Assembly (NCBI GenBank): GCA_036985755.1
Contig: BTQG01000033.1
Coordinates: forward strand, 1-23,115
Length of the DNA stretch: 23,115 nucleotides
From: JACZST01 sp036985755
GTDB lineage: Bacteria > Actinomycetota > Acidimicrobiia > Spongiisociales > UBA5794
Reading direction: 5' to 3'
Of the stretch, positions 8,134-16,181 are shown one piece after another. Positions within the stretch are counted from its first letter, which is position 1. The number at the start of each line of letters is the position of its first letter. Under the pieces are notes generated by a model, which searched no databases, had not been told where the DNA came from, and saw only the letters and a program-made list of their open reading frames with translations. Position numbers and translations under genes: made by a program.

Positions 8134-9158
8134 GGCGCCGCGGTGAAGGGAGCGATCACCTGCTCCGAGAACCGCTCCATGGCATCGAGCTCCTCTGTCA
8201 CGGTGTCGGTGGCAAACAACAACCCGGCGAACGTCTCGACACCCGCCTCCACATACGCCTGCACCTGCTCGCCCACCTCATCGGGGGTGCCAACGAGGTT
8301 ACGCATCTCGAGGGGGTCGGCGAGCCGGCCCTTCATGGTCGAGCCTGCCAGCGAGGTCAGGTGTTTGTGGACCTGAGAGGACTCGAAACGCTCCACGGCG
8401 CCCTCGTGCCGGTCGTCCATGGCGACCACCAGTTGCATCGTTGCTTCGAACGGGCGGCGGGTTCCCATATCCGACTCGGCTTGGAGGTGGCGAATCTCAT
8501 CCAATCCTGCCGCATATTCCGCCGGGGTCAGGCATGCGGGCAGCCAGCCGTTCGCCGTCGTTGCCGCCCGGCGTCGTGATCCCGGCGAGTTGCCTCCCGA
8601 CAGGATGGGCAGAGGGTCCTGGACCGGCTTGGGATAACTCTCGACATCCTCGAAGCGGATGAACTCTCCCGAGTAGCTCGCACGCCGCTCGGAGAACAGG
8701 ACCGCGAGCGAGTCGAGGAACTCGTCGACATACCGCCCCCTGTGCATGCTGCGGCCCGGATACATCGCCTCGAACTCCTCGCGATAGGCACCAATGCCGA
8801 CACCGAGGACCAGCCGTCCCCCCGAGAGCCGGTCGAGTGTTGCCGCTTGTTTGGCCGTGACCACCGGGTGCCGGAACGGAAGCACCAGGATGGCGGTGGC
8901 AAGGCGCAGCGTTGTCGTCGAAGCCGCCACGTAGGCGAGATACGTCAACGGGTCGTAGAAACGGGGTGGCTCGTCATGCTCGCTCCTGACATAGCGCTGG
9001 GTCGACACGTGCTCGTTGCCCCACACGGATTCGAAGCCGAGCCGCTCGGCGGCTACGGCGAGTTCGACCGCCTCGTCGATATCGGCAAACGGAACCGGGT
9101 ACATCAAACCCTCGGTGGCCGTCGGGACCCCGAGCCCGAAGCGCGGCGTATCGCTCAC
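8130..9158 (-). CDS. LLM-class flavin/F420-dependent oxidoreductase 1
   Basis: A 342-residue bacterial-luciferase-like (TIM-barrel) oxidoreductase. Visible signatures are FADIDEAVELAVAAERLGFESVWGNEH (residues 24-50), the LATAILVLPFRHPVVTAKQAATLD strand-helix, and SGGRLVLGVGIG at about 112-123. RGRYVDEFLDSLAVLF and VGTPDEVGEQVQAY near the end complete the pattern. Such enzymes use either F420 or FMN for hydride transfer or monooxygenation; in actinobacteria many are F420-dependent, but the sequence alone does not settle it. GTG 9158 is chosen because it forms a GTGA overlap with the stop of the upstream LLM gene and gives the expected N-terminus. It is the second gene of the five-gene operon and is not a close paralogue of the first. 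Confidence 0.92.
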   Translation of the reverse strand: MSDTPRFGLGVPTATEGLMYPVPFADIDEAVELAVAAERLGFESVWGNEHVSTQRYVRSEHDEPPRFYDPLTYLAYVAASTTTLRLATAILVLPFRHPVVTAKQAATLDRLSGGRLVLGVGIGAYREEFEAMYPGRSMHRGRYVDEFLDSLAVLFSERRASYSGEFIRFEDVESYPKPVQDPLPILSGGNSPGSRRRAATTANGWLPACLTPAEYAAGLDEIRHLQAESDMGTRRPFEATMQLVVAMDDRHEGAVERFESSQVHKHLTSLAGSTMKGRLADPLEMRNLVGTPDEVGEQVQAYVEAGVETFAGLLFATDTVTEELDAMERFSEQVIAPFTAAP

Positions 9159-10156
9159 GCTCGTCCTGCTCGCGCCAGATGCGGCATGACCTCGGCGGCG
9201 GTGAGGCGGATGATCTGCTCGACGCGATCGGTGGCGACGGGGTACAGGGCAACCGAATCGGCGCCGGCGTCGTAGAAGCCGGCGATCTTGGCGGCGCATT
9301 CCTCCGGCGTGCCGGCGATGGTCAGGTCGTCGACCCACTCATCCGGCATGCCCTCCAGCAGCGCGTCGTATCCACCAGCAGCCACCAGAGCATTGAGCTC
9401 GTCGGCGATTCCATAGACGTCGGTGAGGGCGTTGGAGCCGTATTGTTTGTAGAACGCAAGCGTTGCCCTTGCCGAGGCGCGGGCGGCGTCGCCGTCTTCA
9501 TCCACCGAGTAGATGCCAAACACGGTGATGGGATGTTCGTCGGTGCGGCCGCCCCGCTCCCGCCCCTCGTCGATGCGGTTTTTCGCCCAGCGCACGTAGT
9601 CGTGGCTTGCCGCCACCGAGAGCACCGAACCATCGGCCACCTCGCCGGAGAGTCGCAGCATGTTCGGCCCCGAGACCCCCATCCAGATCGGGGTGGGCTC
9701 GCCTTCTTCCGGGTAGGTGAGGGTCACGCTGTCGAACGAGTAGACCCTGCCCTCCTGGTGCACGGTCTCACCGCGAAGCAATCGTTTGACGCTGGTGACA
9801 CATTCAGACAACGCCGCCAGTGTCGACGGCGGGTAGAGACCCATCTGACGAACCCACGCCGGAACTCCCAACCCGATGCCGGCGGTCAGGCGATTGGGAT
9901 GCACGCGTGAGATCGTCGAGATCTCCATCGCCAGCAGCGCAGGGTGACGAACCATCGCCGAGACCACGCCAAGCCCCACCTTCACCTGAGATGTCGCGTT
10001 GAGGGCGAACGATGCACTCGAGATGCCCCCGGTGAAGAAGAAATCCTCTGCGAGCCATACCTCGTCGAAACCGGATGCTTCTGCCGCTGCGGCCGCTCCC
10101 GGCACGTGCTCGGGTCCAACTGCGCTGCCGATGACCACACCGAGGGCACCTGTCAT
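9155..10156 (-). CDS. LLM-class F420-dependent oxidoreductase 2 (Mer-like), operon leader
   Basis: A 333-residue luciferase-like oxidoreductase. It opens with MTGALGVVIGSAVGPEHV and continues with EASGFDEVWLAEDFFFTGG (residues 26-44), VGLGVVSAMVRHPALLAMEISTI, and RLTAGIGLGVPAWVRQMGL (89-107), a pattern near methylenetetrahydromethanopterin-reductase-like F420 enzymes. Cofactor choice is inferred. ATG 10156 has GAGGAG about 10 nt upstream and is the first start of the five-gene operon running to 4831. It diverges from a SnoaL-like gene. The last 175 residues closely match the partial LLM gene at the right end of the window (22591-23115), including VLSV.AS, W.(N/D)DL.(V/I)AG.P and LT.AEV.PHL, so the two are paralogues. 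Confidence 0.92.
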   Translation of the reverse strand: MTGALGVVIGSAVGPEHVPGAAAAAEASGFDEVWLAEDFFFTGGISSASFALNATSQVKVGLGVVSAMVRHPALLAMEISTISRVHPNRLTAGIGLGVPAWVRQMGLYPPSTLAALSECVTSVKRLLRGETVHQEGRVYSFDSVTLTYPEEGEPTPIWMGVSGPNMLRLSGEVADGSVLSVAASHDYVRWAKNRIDEGRERGGRTDEHPITVFGIYSVDEDGDAARASARATLAFYKQYGSNALTDVYGIADELNALVAAGGYDALLEGMPDEWVDDLTIAGTPEECAAKIAGFYDAGADSVALYPVATDRVEQIIRLTAAEVMPHLARAGRA

Positions 10157-10239
10157 GATTGTGTTGCTCCTCGTGGATGTCGAGAATGGCCCATGATGGC
10201 GTGATAGCTTGGGCTCAGGGGAACGGAGGCGACACCGCG
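10157..10239. promoter_or_regulatory. Divergent promoter region between the five-gene operon and a SnoaL-like gene
   Basis: These 83 bp separate the two divergent start codons. GTGATAGCTT (10201-10210) is the only candidate -10-like stretch for the plus-strand gene, and no strong -35 is seen. Shine-Dalgarno sites for both genes sit at the edges (GAGGAG on the minus strand, GGAGG at 10224-10228 on the plus strand). Confidence 0.3.
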
Positions 10240-10620
10240 ATGGGATCGAAGGACGACGCCCGGTTGCTCGTGGAGAGGATCGTGGCCGCATACAACTCGC
10301 GCGACATCGAAACCCTCGTTGCTCTGTATCGGCCCGACATCACCTATTGGAGTGCCATCGACGGCCTGGTGGAGGGTGTCGACGCGTTGCGGGAACATCT
10401 GGATCACCTTCATGAGATGCTGCCCGATGAACGGATGCGAGCCCAGACCGTCATCACCGACGGAGAGCTGGTCGTCGTCGAGTTCGAGAGCACAGGGACG
10501 AACCCGGCGGGGAAGCCGTACACGATCGAATTCACCGAGGTCTTCGTGGTGGATGACGGCAAGGTCGCTTCGATCAAGGTCTATCTCGACCCGAAAGAGG
10601 TTGAGCGCGCAATGAGCTGA
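10240..10620 (+). CDS. SnoaL-like / NTF2-fold protein
   Basis: A 126-residue protein of the ketosteroid-isomerase-like SnoaL superfamily. The N-terminal helix LLVERIVAAYNSRDIETLVALY leads into RPDITYWSAIDGLVEG, which lines the usual active-site cone, then VVVEFESTGTNPAGKPYTIEFTEVFVVDDGKVASIKVYLDP. This pattern (VVVEFESTGTNPAGKPY ... VFVVDDGKV) is typical of SnoaL-like steroid/polyketide isomerase relatives; the reaction is unknown. ATG 10240 follows GGAGG by 11 nt. It is divergent from the LLM-led operon and converges with the ABC ATPase gene, with 11 bp between stops. A second SnoaL-like gene lies at 3259, but the two sequences are not close copies. Confidence 0.87.
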   Translation: MGSKDDARLLVERIVAAYNSRDIETLVALYRPDITYWSAIDGLVEGVDALREHLDHLHEMLPDERMRAQTVITDGELVVVEFESTGTNPAGKPYTIEFTEVFVVDDGKVASIKVYLDPKEVERAMS

Positions 10621-10631
10621 CACGGCGGCCA

Positions 10632-11585
10632 TCAGCCGGTTTCGGCCATCGTCGGCACCGCGAAACACTCGACATCGTGATCCGTCGCAAACTGCTCCAA
10701 CGTGGGTGCATCGACCCGACACCGATCGTGGACCAGGGGGCAGCGGTCCTGGAATGAACAGCCGACGGGGGCTTCCGACGGATTCGGGGTCTCTCCCTCG
10801 AGGATGGTGCGCTGGGTCCGTTTGGCCGGATCGATCGACGGCACCGCCGACAGCAGAGCCTTGGTGTATGGGTGCTGGGGAGATTCGAACAGCGTCTCGG
10901 TCTCGGCAACCTCGACGATCCGTCCCAGGTACATGACCGCAACGCGATCGGCGATGCGCCGCACCGTGCTCAGGTCGTGGCTGATGAACAGGTAGGCGAC
11001 ATCGCGCTCGTTCTGGATGTCGCGCAGCAGCGAGATGATCCTGCCGCGGACCGATTGATCTAGCGAAGACGTCGGCTCGTCGAGCACGACGAGCTCGGGC
11101 TCGGCGATGAGCGCTCGTGCGATGGCGACCCGTTGCTGCTGCCCGCCCGACAGCTCTCGCGGAAACCGCGACTTGTACTCCGGCCCCAGTCCCACCAGGG
11201 TCAGCACCTCGTCGACGTGCTGGTCGACCTCGGTGCGGCTGCCCCCCTTCATCAGCCGGCGTGGTTCTCGCACCGTCGTACCCGCCCGGAACCGCGGGTT
11301 CAGCGATGTGTCAGGGTGTTGGAACACCATTTGCACCCGGCTGCGAAAGCCCTTGTCACCGATCAGGTCTTCCAGCGGCCGGCCGTCGAAGATGACCTCG
11401 CCGGCCGTCGCCGGTTGTAGCCCAACGACGACCCGACCAAGGGTTGTCTTGCCGCACCCCGACTCTCCGACGAGGGCGACCGTCTCACCCCGGTCGACGT
11501 CCAGGTCCACGCCGCGCAACGCGGGCACGGCCTTGGCCCCCTGCCCGTAGACCTTGTGCAGCCCTCGTATCTCAAGGAGTGGCAC
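10632..11585 (-). CDS. Dipeptide/oligopeptide ABC transporter ATPase (DppF/OppF type)
   Basis: A 317-residue ABC ATPase. Walker A GESGCGKT at residues 40-47, signature LSGGQQQRV at 145-153, Walker B VVLDEP at 166-171 and the switch histidine H203 (ISHDLS) are all intact. The C-terminal oligopeptide/dipeptide extension is present, with its cysteine cluster (GCSFQDRCPLVHDRC ... ECF). It powers import at the cytoplasmic face together with the DppD-type ATPase. The start is GTG 11585, preceded by AAGGAGGGCC; it overlaps the end of the DppD-type gene by 14 nt. It is the last gene of the transporter operon. Cargo cannot be deduced from the ATPase. Confidence 0.95.
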   Translation of the reverse strand: MPLLEIRGLHKVYGQGAKAVPALRGVDLDVDRGETVALVGESGCGKTTLGRVVVGLQPATAGEVIFDGRPLEDLIGDKGFRSRVQMVFQHPDTSLNPRFRAGTTVREPRRLMKGGSRTEVDQHVDEVLTLVGLGPEYKSRFPRELSGGQQQRVAIARALIAEPELVVLDEPTSSLDQSVRGRIISLLRDIQNERDVAYLFISHDLSTVRRIADRVAVMYLGRIVEVAETETLFESPQHPYTKALLSAVPSIDPAKRTQRTILEGETPNPSEAPVGCSFQDRCPLVHDRCRVDAPTLEQFATDHDVECFAVPTMAETG

Positions 11586-12516
11586 GGCGGCCCTCCTTGT
11601 TCAGGAAACACGCCGAAGTGTGGCCGTCGCCAACGGGGTACGGGGGAGGGAACTCGTTGCAGACCTCGTAGGCATGAGGACAGCGATGAGAGAAACGACA
11701 CCCGGTGAGGGCGAAATTGACGCCGACATCGATGACACGGTGATCGACCTCTTTGTCGACGGCCTCGAGCAGGTACCGCGTGTAGGGATGTTCCGGAGCC
11801 TGGAGCAGCTCGGCGATTCCAGCCCTCTCCATGACCTGTCCCCCGTACATGACAACAACACGATCACACATCTCGGCGACGGCGGCCAGGTCGTGGGTGA
11901 TGAACAGCACCCCGCACCCGATCTCGTCGACGAGCGATCGGATCAGGTCGAAAATCTGTGCCTGGATCGTGACATCGAGGGCAGTAGTCGGCTCATCGGC
12001 GATCAACAACCGCGGTCGGCACGCCAGCGCCATCGCGATCATCACCCGCTGGCACATTCCACCAGATAGCTGGTGGGGGTAGGCGCGCGCCACTCGCCCA
12101 GCGCCGGGGATGCCGACGCGATGGAGCATGTCGATGGCCTCGGCCTTGGCATCGGCCTTGCTCAGATCCTGGTTCGTCTCGAGAACCCTGGCGACCTGCC
12201 GGCCGGCGCGCATGGTGGGGTTGAGGGCGCTGCGCGGCTGCTGGAAGATCATCGAGATGTCGGCCGATGATCGCCGGCGAGTTTCGGCGGCAGAGACGAG
12301 CTCTGTGCCCTCCAGCTCGATGCTGGCACCGCGTAACTCGATGCCGTTTGGCAGCAGACCGATGACCGCAAGTGAAACCATGGTCTTGCCCGATCCGGAC
12401 TCACCGACGATGCCCACGATCTCACCGGCCTCGACATCGAATGCGACATCGCGCAACAGGAGGTGCGGCGACCCGGCCACGCCAACGTTGAGGCCGTTGA
12501 TCTCGAGCAGGCTCAG
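11572..12516 (-). CDS. Dipeptide/oligopeptide ABC transporter ATPase (DppD/OppD type), probable CTG start
   Basis: An ABC ATPase of about 314 residues: Walker A GESGSGKT at 38-45, signature LSGGMCQRV at 150-158, Walker B LLIADEP at 170-176, and ITHDLAAV with the switch His. The C-terminal oligopeptide domain has the expected cysteines (GCRFSHRCPHAYEVC). The start is unusual. No ATG, GTG or TTG lies at the natural N-terminus. The codon at 12516 is CTG, overlapping the upstream permease stop as CTGA, with GGAGG 9 nt before it, and protein homology begins right there (SLLEINGLNV). The only upstream alternative is GTG 12609, which would add 31 arginine-rich residues in a frame shadowing the permease. 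I prefer CTG. Confidence 0.9.
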   Translation of the reverse strand: MSLLEINGLNVGVAGSPHLLLRDVAFDVEAGEIVGIVGESGSGKTMVSLAVIGLLPNGIELRGASIELEGTELVSAAETRRRSSADISMIFQQPRSALNPTMRAGRQVARVLETNQDLSKADAKAEAIDMLHRVGIPGAGRVARAYPHQLSGGMCQRVMIAMALACRPRLLIADEPTTALDVTIQAQIFDLIRSLVDEIGCGVLFITHDLAAVAEMCDRVVVMYGGQVMERAGIAELLQAPEHPYTRYLLEAVDKEVDHRVIDVGVNFALTGCRFSHRCPHAYEVCNEFPPPYPVGDGHTSACFLNKEGRRATP

Positions 12517-13394
12517 AACGTTGCCCCTCCGCCGAGCTCGTCGCCGATGAAATGGAAGGCCATGACGGCGACGACGATCATTGCACCGGGGAACAGGGAG
12601 GTCCACCACTCCCCGGTGATGATGTCCTTGGCGCCTTCACCGACCATGACACCCCACTCAGCAGTGGGCGGCTGGATTCCGACGCTGAGAAACGCCAGCC
12701 CGGCAACGGTCAGCACCGCGTAGCCGGTGACCAGCGTGGCACCGACCACCGATGGTGCCAATGAATTCGGCAGGATGTGGCGGAACGCCACCCGCCATGA
12801 GTTGTTTCCCGCCAGTCGGGCCCCTTCGACATATTCGAGCTCGCGTTCCTTGAGCACCTGTGCTCGCGTCAACCGGATGAAGTACGGAACGAACGCCACG
12901 GTCACGGCGATGATGACGTTGACGATTGTCTCGGCGAGGGCGGCCACGATGATCAGGGCGAGCACGAACCCGGGGAATGCCAGCAGCACGTCGGTGAGGC
13001 GCATCATGACCTCGTCGGTGGCGCCGCCGAAATATCCGGCTATGACTCCGATGATCGAGCCGATCACCATCGCCGCCATTGCGATGGTGATGCCGATGGT
13101 GAGATCGAGACGGGCGGCGTGAACCGAGCGGGAAAACACGTCGCGCCCGAACCGGTCCGTGCCGAACCAGTGCTCGGCCGAAGGAGCCTGGAAGGTGTTC
13201 GCAGGGTCGGTGGTAAGCGGGTCGCCGACGAAGAAGGGCCCGACGACCGCCAGGATGGCGAAGAACGCCAGCAGCACTATCCCAACGACGAGCAGCGGCT
13301 TGCGTCGCATGAGGCCGAGCAACCGCCTGCTGCGCGATTGTTCCTCCGGGCCATCGAACTCCGTGGCAACGAGATGCGGCACGGTCTCGCTCAT
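12513..13394 (-). CDS. ABC transporter permease (DppC/OppC type)
   Basis: A 293-residue inner-membrane permease. After a soluble N-terminus come a first membrane helix (LLVVGIVLLAFFAILAVVG), the family motif HWFGTDRFGRDVFSRSVHAARLDL, and further hydrophobic segments. The cytoplasmic EAA loop that docks to the ATPase is EYVEGARLAGNNSWRVAFRHILPN. The C-terminal block AGLAFLSVGIQPPTAEWGVMVGEG is typical of DppC. It forms a heterodimeric channel with the neighbouring DppB-type permease. ATG 13394 overlaps that gene's stop as ATGA. Confidence 0.95.
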   Translation of the reverse strand: MSETVPHLVATEFDGPEEQSRSRRLLGLMRRKPLLVVGIVLLAFFAILAVVGPFFVGDPLTTDPANTFQAPSAEHWFGTDRFGRDVFSRSVHAARLDLTIGITIAMAAMVIGSIIGVIAGYFGGATDEVMMRLTDVLLAFPGFVLALIIVAALAETIVNVIIAVTVAFVPYFIRLTRAQVLKERELEYVEGARLAGNNSWRVAFRHILPNSLAPSVVGATLVTGYAVLTVAGLAFLSVGIQPPTAEWGVMVGEGAKDIITGEWWTSLFPGAMIVVAVMAFHFIGDELGGGATF

Positions 13395-14416
13395 GTCGAC
13401 GCCGTCCTGCCCAACCGGATGCGCGGGTCGATGAGCCCATAGGCGACGTCGATCACGATGTTCAGGATCACGTAGAGAATCCCGACCATGATCACGAAAC
13501 CCTGGAGCGCTTCGAGGTCACGGGTCGTAATAGCATCGAAGGCATATCGACCCACCCCCGGCCATGAGAAGAGAAACTCGACGATGATGTTTCCGCCGAG
13601 CATGAACCCGAACACGATGCCGATGGTGGTGATCACAGGGATCAGCGCGTTGCGGAACCCGTCCACATACAACATGCGCGTTCGCGATATGCCGACGGCC
13701 TTGGCGGTGCGGACGAAGTCGCTGTCCAGCGCCTCGATCATGGCGGCGCGCACCATCTTCAGGATTGGTGCTGCCAGCACGAACCCCAGGGTGAACACCG
13801 GGAGCGCCAGGTAGCGAAATGCCTCCATGGTGGTTGAGAACCTGCCGGAGAGCACCCCGTCGATGGTATAGAACCCCGTATAGGTTGGGGGAGCCTCGGT
13901 CCCGACCGCCAGCCGATCGACCGGCCCGGGGAACCAGCCGAGCTGGAAGGCGAAAAAGAAGATCAGCAGGAGGCCGAGCCAGAACAGCGCCATGGACGAG
14001 CCGATGACGGCGTAGACGCGGGTGAGGTTGTCGACCCAGGTGCCCCGTCTGGCGGCGGCGAGAATCCCGAGGGGCACGCCGATCAGCGTCGCCAGCAGCA
14101 CGGAATACAGGGCCAATTCGAGCGACGCCGGCAGCCGGGCGAGCAGCTCGCCGAGCACCGGTTGGTTGGTGCGAATCGACACACCGAGGTCACCTCGCAC
14201 GAACCCGGACATGTAGTCGACGAACTGCACGGGTATCGGGTCGTTGAGACCGTATTGGTCGGCGATCGCCTCGATGCGCTCCTCGGTCGCGTAGGGGCCG
14301 GCGCGTAGCGACGCAGCGTCTCCTGGAACGACGCGAACGAGAAAGAACACGACGATCACGATGCCGAAGATAGTCAGCAGGCTGATCCCCAACCGCTTGG
14401 CCAGATATCGTCGCAT
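13391..14416 (-). CDS. ABC transporter permease (DppB/OppB type)
   Basis: A 341-residue permease with an N-terminal membrane helix directly after MRRYLAKRLG, the DppB hallmark VRVVPGDAA, and a periplasmic region with YGLNDPIPVQFVDYMSGFVRGDLGVSI. The EAA-type loop DFVRTAKAVGISRTRMLYVDGFRNALIP and the ending DPRIRLG also fit. ATG 14416 is chosen because it gives the standard N-terminus; an in-frame GTG at 14467 lies inside the intergenic hairpin and is unlikely. The next permease starts within its stop codon. It is separated from the binding-protein gene by 67 bp that hold a strong stem-loop. Confidence 0.95.
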   Translation of the reverse strand: MRRYLAKRLGISLLTIFGIVIVVFFLVRVVPGDAASLRAGPYATEERIEAIADQYGLNDPIPVQFVDYMSGFVRGDLGVSIRTNQPVLGELLARLPASLELALYSVLLATLIGVPLGILAAARRGTWVDNLTRVYAVIGSSMALFWLGLLLIFFFAFQLGWFPGPVDRLAVGTEAPPTYTGFYTIDGVLSGRFSTTMEAFRYLALPVFTLGFVLAAPILKMVRAAMIEALDSDFVRTAKAVGISRTRMLYVDGFRNALIPVITTIGIVFGFMLGGNIIVEFLFSWPGVGRYAFDAITTRDLEALQGFVIMVGILYVILNIVIDVAYGLIDPRIRLGRTAST

Positions 14417-14430
14417 GCCTGCCTTCTCTT

Positions 14431-14468
14431 GGTGGTGTGGCGGCGCCCTCTGGCACCGCCACACCACC
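14431..14468 (-). promoter_or_regulatory. Strong intergenic stem-loop between the binding-protein and permease genes
   Basis: GGTGGTGTGGCGG (14431-14443) pairs perfectly with CCGCCACACCACC (14456-14468), a 13-bp stem. One C/A mismatch later three more pairs (GCC/GGC) close a four-base CTCT loop. It lies in the 67-bp gap after the binding-protein stop. No U-tract follows on either strand, so it is not a textbook terminator. In known transporter operons such a hairpin after the binding-protein gene protects its mRNA 3' end or attenuates read-through, giving more binding protein than channel; that role here is inference. Confidence 0.75.
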
Positions 14469-14483
14469 TACATAGGGTGTGTG

Positions 14484-16181
14484 TCAGCCTTTCGCCAGGT
14501 TCTCGAACCTCGGGACCTCGGTGAAGTCCTTAGTCACGCCGGTGATATTGGACCGGGTCGCCAGGTTCCAGTCCGCCGACCACAGGTAGATGCGGTCGGC
14601 ATCCTCAACCATCAACTGCTGGGCCTCGAGCCCCAGCGCGTCGCGTGCTGCCGGATCGGTCTCGAATGTTCCCTCGGCGATGATCTCGTCGAGCCGTTCG
14701 TTGCAGGCACCGGCGAAGTTGGTGAACGCTCCGCACTTTGCCAGGAAGGTCATCTGGTAGAACGGATCGTCACCCCACGAGAACCACTCGTGGAAGAACA
14801 TCGCCAGCTCACGGTTGTTCTGCTTTTCCGCGAACTCTCCATCGGGCAGCACGTTGATGTTCACCGTGATCCCAAGCTCCCTGAGGGCGTCCTGGATGAA
14901 CACCGCCGCCTGCTGGTCCTGGGACCGCGAGTTCTGGACCGCCAGCTCGACCTCGAATGGGCCGACCCCGGATGCGTCCATCAGCTCCGTGGCCTTGGCC
15001 ATGTCGGTGGTGTAGATGCCGGCGGCCTCACCCTGATAGGTGTCCATGTTCGACGTGATCAGCGTCCCCGCCGTCGAGGCGAAGCCGAACATCACGTTGT
15101 CGATGAGCGCCTGGTAGGGGATGGCGTATGAGATCGCCTGGCGCACCATCTTGTTGGCCAGGTTGGGCTCGGCCGTTGCATTCATGCCGATGTAGTTGAC
15201 CCGTGTCGACGGCGCCGAATACACGTTGATGTTCGGGTCGTCTTTCAGCTCGTTGATCAGCCGCGGCGGCAGCCCGGCAGCGACGTCGAGGTCGCCGTTC
15301 TGGAGCAGCAGCGCCCGCTGCGCGGCATCCGGAACGTTGCGCACGATGACGCCAGCGTTGGCTACCTGACCAGGCCAACCCGTGTTGGGCTCGAGAACGA
15401 GCTCGCCACGAGCCTGGTCCCAGCTGCCCAGCCCGTAGGGCCCTGAGGCGTTGGCGTTGGTCGTGAAGTAGTCGAAGGCGTACGGGTCTTCATCGGTGGC
15501 GTTGGCGTCGGCGAGCGACTGTTCGATGGGGCCGAACACCTGGAACGTCATGAACCGGTTGAAAAGCGCCGTTGGCTGGTTCGGGGTGATCGTGAACGTC
15601 AGATCATCCACCACGGTGAACGAATCGGCCGAGTCGATGGCGATGAACGGGAGCAGCAGCGGGATGTAGCTCGCCGGCGCATCGATGCTGCGTTGCAGCA
15701 TGTACACCGCGTCCGAAGCCTTGATGGGATCGCCGTTGGCGAACTTGGCGTTCGCGTTGAGCGTGAAGGTGGCGGTACCGTCGGCTGCCACGTCATACGA
15801 ATCCAGGATCTCGCTTGGCGTTACCTCGCTCGTTCCCAGCAGAGCGCCGTCCTTCTCGGTGTACACCTGATCGAGCAGGGGCTGGTACAGGGCTCTGGTC
15901 ACCGCGTACGAGCCTGTGCTGCGGAACAGGTGCTGCTCGAGGATGTTGATGTCCGTCGACAGCGAAACAACGATCGTGTTCGATATCGGCTGCTCCGGCT
16001 CCGGCGCTTCCGTCGTCTCGGTGGGCTCGGTGGTCGCGGCTGTCGTCGTTGTCGAACTTGCCGCCGCCTGCGCCGCGGTCGTTGTCGTGTCGTCGGTGCT
16101 CGAGCACGCCGCGGCGATCAGCCCCAACGCCATGATCAGTGCGCTCAACAGCAGTAGCCGCGATGGCCTCTTTCTCGTCAT
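14484..16181 (-). CDS. ABC transporter substrate-binding lipoprotein (SBP_bac_5, peptide/opine/nickel type)
   Basis: A 565-residue extracytoplasmic binding protein. The N-terminus is a lipoprotein signal: basic MTRKRPSR, a hydrophobic core, and lipobox IAAAC with the acylated Cys at residue 26. About 40 residues of Ser/Thr/Ala/Glu/Pro-rich linker follow before the folded domain starts at ISNTIVVSLSTDINILEQHLF. Blocks such as FANGDPIKASDAVYMLQRS, VAAGLPPRLINEL and ANKMVRQAISYAIPYQALID are typical of DppA/OppA-like family 5 proteins. There are two adjacent ATGs (16184 and 16181). GGAGG sits only 2 nt before the first and 5 nt before the second, so the second is preferred. It is the first gene of the importer operon and decides cargo, which the sequence does not reveal. 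Confidence 0.93.
   Translation of the reverse strand: MTRKRPSRLLLLSALIMALGLIAAACSSTDDTTTTAAQAAASSTTTTAATTEPTETTEAPEPEQPISNTIVVSLSTDINILEQHLFRSTGSYAVTRALYQPLLDQVYTEKDGALLGTSEVTPSEILDSYDVAADGTATFTLNANAKFANGDPIKASDAVYMLQRSIDAPASYIPLLLPFIAIDSADSFTVVDDLTFTITPNQPTALFNRFMTFQVFGPIEQSLADANATDEDPYAFDYFTTNANASGPYGLGSWDQARGELVLEPNTGWPGQVANAGVIVRNVPDAAQRALLLQNGDLDVAAGLPPRLINELKDDPNINVYSAPSTRVNYIGMNATAEPNLANKMVRQAISYAIPYQALIDNVMFGFASTAGTLITSNMDTYQGEAAGIYTTDMAKATELMDASGVGPFEVELAVQNSRSQDQQAAVFIQDALRELGITVNINVLPDGEFAEKQNNRELAMFFHEWFSWGDDPFYQMTFLAKCGAFTNFAGACNERLDEIIAEGTFETDPAARDALGLEAQQLMVEDADRIYLWSADWNLATRSNITGVTKDFTEVPRFENLAKG

Noticed and set aside
12049..12066. Cys in the ABC signature LSGGMCQRV of the DppD-type ATPase as a possible defect
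   Set aside because: The position is variable in the family and all catalytic motifs are intact.
14361..15131. 256-codon plus-strand open frame antisense to the binding-lipoprotein gene
   Set aside because: No domain pattern, no good start, and it spans an intergenic hairpin.
16020..16110. Thr/Ala-rich repetitive coding stretch in the binding lipoprotein, looking like a small repeat
   Set aside because: Low-complexity linker after the lipobox, ordinary for lipoproteins of these bacteria; not a genomic repeat element.
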